This document shows, piece by piece, positions 60,760 through 64,000 of a stretch of DNA of 64,000 bases. The stretch covers positions 72,791,001 to 72,855,000 of the forward strand of contig CM060831.1 in the NCBI GenBank assembly GCA_030762175.1, read 5' to 3'. Each line of letters starts with the position of its first letter. The first letter of the stretch is position 1. The notes below the pieces were generated by a model. It worked only from the letters and a program-made list of their open reading frames with translations. It had not been told where the DNA came from and made no database searches. The position numbers and the translations under genes are program-made. This DNA is from Metallyticus violacea. Lineage: Eukaryota > Arthropoda > Insecta > Mantodea > Metallyticidae.

Positions 60760-60856
60760 GTCGGTCCTGGTGGTGTAGTGGTTACCATACTTACCTCCTA
60801 AACCCAAGATCGCGGGTTCGATCCCGGCGGCCTTCAGAGTCATAAATAAAACAAAA
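60760..60856 (+). mobile_element. SINE-A head joined to a short tail (internal deletion)
   Basis: GTCGGTCCTGGTGGTGTAGT, an intact A-box, and GCGGGTTCGATCCCGG, an intact B-box, are followed almost at once by CATAAATAAAAC, like the family tail. About 190 bp of the SINE body is missing. It lacks the CCAGGA that would close the acceptor stem, which argues against a working tRNA gene. Confidence 0.75.
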
Positions 60857-62569
60857 GACGTCACGTGAAGGGAACGCTGACGATGGAAAACAACACGATG
60901 TATATAATACGCGACATAGTTAACTGCATACGTTTGGTGTCCAAACTTTCATCCAGTTATCAGTAATGCATGTTCTCCATTAACTTCTAATTGTACGATC
61001 ACTGAAAACAAGTTATCTGGGACTAGGCCATGGACCAATTAATTGCCTATGTAGCGACGCTAAGCATCCTCTAAGCAGTGCACATCTGTAAACAAAGGGC
61101 GGGAAAAAAAAAAGGAAACGGAAACGGAAAAAAAAGATACTAAAACAACCTGTTAATATTTCAGATTTTCCACTACACGTTTGAGTGTATTGACCGTACT
61201 CCCAGTGCTCGAAGTGCATTAAACGTTACGAGAATCGGCAATTCTTCCGAGCTTTGGCTTCTTAGTAGAATGCGCACTAGTATAGCTTACAGATCCCATC
61301 AATGCTCAAGAAAGGCTGACTTAAAAAAGTCTAGGTGGAAAGATTTCGCACTCTTTAGGTAAAACTTAACACTTTAGATAAGAACAACTAGTGTTTAAAA
61401 AAGGGTGAAAGAAAGTTGAGTTAATTTATTTAGAAAAGCATATAGTTTTATTCATATTGCAAAATGTTTAAACCCTGTGTAAACTTTACAATTGTCATTA
61501 TTATAAATATTATTATAAAATTATAAATAATAATTATAATAATAATGATAATAATAATAATAACAATGGGAAACAATATTCTTAAGTTTAAACGAGACAT
61601 ATATCAAAATGTTAGTATGTATTTCTTTGGTTAAATAGTTTTTTCCACGTATAGTCACTATTGCTCTTAATAACAGATTTCAAAGTAATAGGTTTATGTC
61701 ACAGAGTACTATTTGGCATAATTTGTATCACAACATTAACCTTGTTTCGCTGTTCTTTGTTAATTGTATACTAATGTGTTCATTTGTATTGCTGAATATT
61801 CAAGTGTTTCTTTTCCATTTGTTCCGTTGGTACAACTACAATAAACTGTTCTGTAAAACCAACCCTGTTTCTCCATTAAAGAATCCGCCCATGCACAAAT
61901 TCTGCACTTTGTTGCGTCAGAAGGAATAAGACAGCTGCAGTTAACCGACCATTGTAAACCATCCTGTAATAAAATGTAAGGATGTCGCTCTGATATACAA
62001 TAAAACTTCAGAAATATCCTTAATATTTTACTGCTCGTTCAATCATTCCATTTGATAAATATCATATGATTTTCTCTGTATTACTGACAGTTCATCTTAT
62101 TTTTAATATAAATTGTATTGCAATATTTTATTACTCAGGTATGCAAAAATAGTGTAAAACTTGTTTATAATGTTATGCAATTACTGAATTAATAAAAATA
62201 ATTCGTTTCTTAAAATACTGATGCAATGAAGTATAACATTATAAACTTATATAATAATTTACTATTATTCGCACAGTTTCTTGTTTTATTGCATTACATA
62301 TTTTAATAATTTATCAATATAGACACAAATATCAGATTAACTACGGGTATTTTAAGCTGTTTCTACATTTAAGTGATTATAATTATAAGTGAATGGGGAT
62401 ATCTTATAGAACGTGTCAATGCATGAAACTATAGGAGTAGTAAGTAAATGTTGAACCTTTTATTTATTTCTCCTTTTCTCAAAGGTTCAAAGTATTAGAA
62501 AAATTGTTTGAAATGCTACCATACAGTTTTATGTTACACATTAAATATATCAGATTATATATACGCACA
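60857..62569. other. Unannotated stretch
   Basis: Purine-rich tract at 61099-61134 and ATA/TAA simple repeats at about 61501-61566. No element recognised. Confidence 0.5.
61501..61566. repeat. AT-rich simple repeat (TAA/TTA)n
   Basis: Interrupted trinucleotide AT repeats, partly palindromic. Confidence 0.85.
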
Positions 62570-63010
62570 TCAATGGGTTTAAAAAGAAATTTCAGAAAAC
62601 AAATGAGAAAAGAGTTGCTATTAAAATTCTGTAATACTGTGAGTAGACCTATGTTAATGTATCGTAGTGAATCATATTAACAAAGAATGATGAATGACCA
62701 CTTGAGACAGCTCAGATGAAAATTTTAATGCCATTAGCAGGAATGACTAGAAAAGATCACATTAGAAACTATTATATTCGCCAACAACTCGGAGTTCAAA
62801 ATATTAATGAGGAAATTCAATCATACAGAAAGAAATGAAAAAAACCTTATGAATGGACGGAAGAGGGCAGACTACCTAAGGTTGTGTTTCAATACAAACC
62901 AAGAGGATCTAGGTCAGTAGGACATCCAAAGAAGAGATGGATAGACCAGTATTTCTGGACTGTTGCTTCGGAACGGGAAAATTAATATCCAGACCTTGGA
63001 TAAGAACAAA
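62570..63010 (+). mobile_element. LINE ORF2 C-terminal end, decayed
   Basis: KEISENK-like start, then in other frames RKELLLKFCNTVSRPMLMYR (thumb), QMKILMPLAGMTRKDHIRN, YYIRQQLGVQNINEEIQSYR, EWTEEGRLPKVVFQYKPRGS and SVGHPKKRWIDQYF. The R-P-M-L-x-Y-x-S-E-S, G-V-x-x-I-N-E-x-I and G-x-P-x-K-R-W-I-D blocks are the standard C-terminus of a LINE group common in insects. Probably the same group as the RT fragment at 47.1 kb. Upstream RT is absent, so it is 5' truncated. Confidence 0.75.
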
Positions 63011-63376
63011 AAGAAGAAGTCAGTTGTTCAGCAAATATTTTGAAAACAATGTTAGAGGAAAACATAATTTCAATATCGATTATCTGGAAAACATCTTTGT
63101 GTAATAAATGATAAATGACACTAAAACGTAAAAATGTTGTATTTTTGTGATGTTTCTTTACACAACTTCAGGTAGATAATTTAAAACAATTATTTTATCA
63201 AATTAATGCTCAATGCATTTAAATTAATTTTAATTACCAGTAATAGTGTACCCTTTTTGTAGCTATATTATATAGTTTAAATCCAATTTCAAATCTCTTT
63301 TCTCCTTTATTTTTTTTTATTTATTTTTTTACAAAATAAGTCGCACATAAATAAGTACCAAAGCTGAAGTTTACTA
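63011..63376. other. Unannotated stretch
   Basis: AT-rich sequence, possibly including the LINE 3' untranslated end. Confidence 0.4.
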
Positions 63377-64000
63377 CAGTAAGACTATTTGACTTAAGAG
63401 CTGACAGAGCGCGGCTGCGCACTGGGAGAAGCCAGTTCTCAAAATCTTCAATGCATGCACAGGTAGCAGCTCATAGTTAGCTTGAGGCATGCTCTATCTG
63501 CGACTGGTTATGCGTTACCTATGTTACTTGGTGCTTCGTGTAAAGTGTGTAATAATTGTTTTTCGTTACTCAAGTCACTACATAAGTATAGTATTGAAAA
63601 ATTATTTTTATTTATGATGTATAAGTGAATACGGACCCGTGCAGAGAAGTGATAAAATGATTTGTAAGAGAATATCCGGTCAGTAGTATTTCAGATAGAA
63701 AAACTGTTAGTAAACTTATTAAAACTTTACCGAGAAACATAATCTCTCAATGACAATGGACTGATTAAGCACCAACTTATTCTTACAGGAAAAAAAAAAC
63801 ATTTTAAAAATTTACCTTACATTTTATTATACTTTGCCACTAATCCATTAAATTAAGTGTGCTTGCAGCCTTGTTCAATACACTGTGGTTGAGTATTGTT
63901 CGCTTGATTATTTCCGTGTTGCAATAAAGATACATTTTGCGCAATATTTCTCTTGTAAATAATACCACTTCATTAGATTTTTTCTAAATTTAACTTGAAG
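63377..64000 (+). mobile_element. TA-type MITE family, copy 4 (right end not seen)
   Basis: TA at 63375-63376 precedes CAGTAAGACTATTTGAC, a variant of the family end. Next comes AGCGCGGCTGCGCACTGGGA, which matches the 35-kb copy, and TACCTATGTTACTTGGTGCT. The broken frame reads NTDPCREVIK, VREYPVSSISDRKTVSKLIK and TLPRNI, keeping more of the HTH region than the other copies. The right end is not found before the window stops, so it is truncated or extends beyond. Confidence 0.65.

Noticed and set aside
60760..60836. Possible true tRNA gene
   Set aside because: Acceptor stem does not close, and the head is the same as in the nine SINE-A copies.
1..64000. CRISPR array, operon or phage-like organisation
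   Set aside because: No direct-repeat/spacer pattern, no dense gene strings and no ribosome-binding-site logic; the content is eukaryotic repeats.

Overview
This window looks like non-coding eukaryotic nuclear DNA, most likely from an arthropod and probably an insect. It is AT-rich, has no long uninterrupted genes (the longest open frame is 165 codons and its start is a transposon remnant), carries many simple repeats, and is dense in decayed transposable elements of kinds common in insects: mariner-like DNA transposons, Penelope-like elements, several LINE lineages and three tRNA-type SINE families. The exact order cannot be set from sequence alone. No host protein-coding gene, rRNA or functional tRNA gene was recognised. 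The window is best read as a gene desert or a very large intron.

Layout. 1-13 kb: a 294-bp inverted-repeat element (2.05 kb), two opposed copies of an unknown ~420-bp repeat (3.2 and 6.2 kb), the first copy of a 600-bp TA-flanked MITE family (4.3 kb), a LINE tail (6.7 kb), a mariner helix-turn-helix trace (7.0 kb), a SINE (8.1 kb) and a LINE 3' remnant (11.7 kb). 13-27 kb: a coding-like but unrecognised segment (14 kb), two SINEs (19.9 and 21.0 kb), a complete MITE copy (22.1 kb) and an unknown repeat (23.2 kb). 27-34 kb: a cluster of protein remnants, in order a Penelope GIY-YIG end, a mariner, a 180-bp tandem duplication, a LINE RNase H end, a mariner C-terminus, and a Penelope reverse transcriptase on the other strand. 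34-44 kb: SINEs, a second complete MITE copy (35.4 kb), an inverted partner of the 23-kb repeat (37.5 kb), a structurally complete 1,230-bp mariner with matching ends and TA flanks (38.7 kb), a 102-bp minisatellite (40.2 kb) and a mariner HTH trace (43.2 kb). 45-53 kb: SINE copies, one with a clear 13-bp target-site duplication, a LINE RT fragment, a small inverted-repeat element, and a solo end of the 38.7-kb mariner family at 52.2 kb. 53.6-57.9 kb: one LINE on the minus strand (endonuclease, linker, RT, C-terminus) interrupted by a 1.39-kb segment bounded by ~100-bp inverted repeats, which itself contains a SINE. 58-64 kb: SINEs, a mariner 5' end, a LINE C-terminus and the start of another MITE copy.

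The elements do not form a working pathway. They record successive insertions: LINE machinery probably mobilised the SINEs, and mariner-type transposases probably mobilised the MITEs. The two observations most worth following are the four-copy MITE family with a decayed HTH-coding core and the nested LINE/inverted-repeat/SINE structure. All calls were made by eye; conserved-motif matches to named families are from recall of those families, not from a search.
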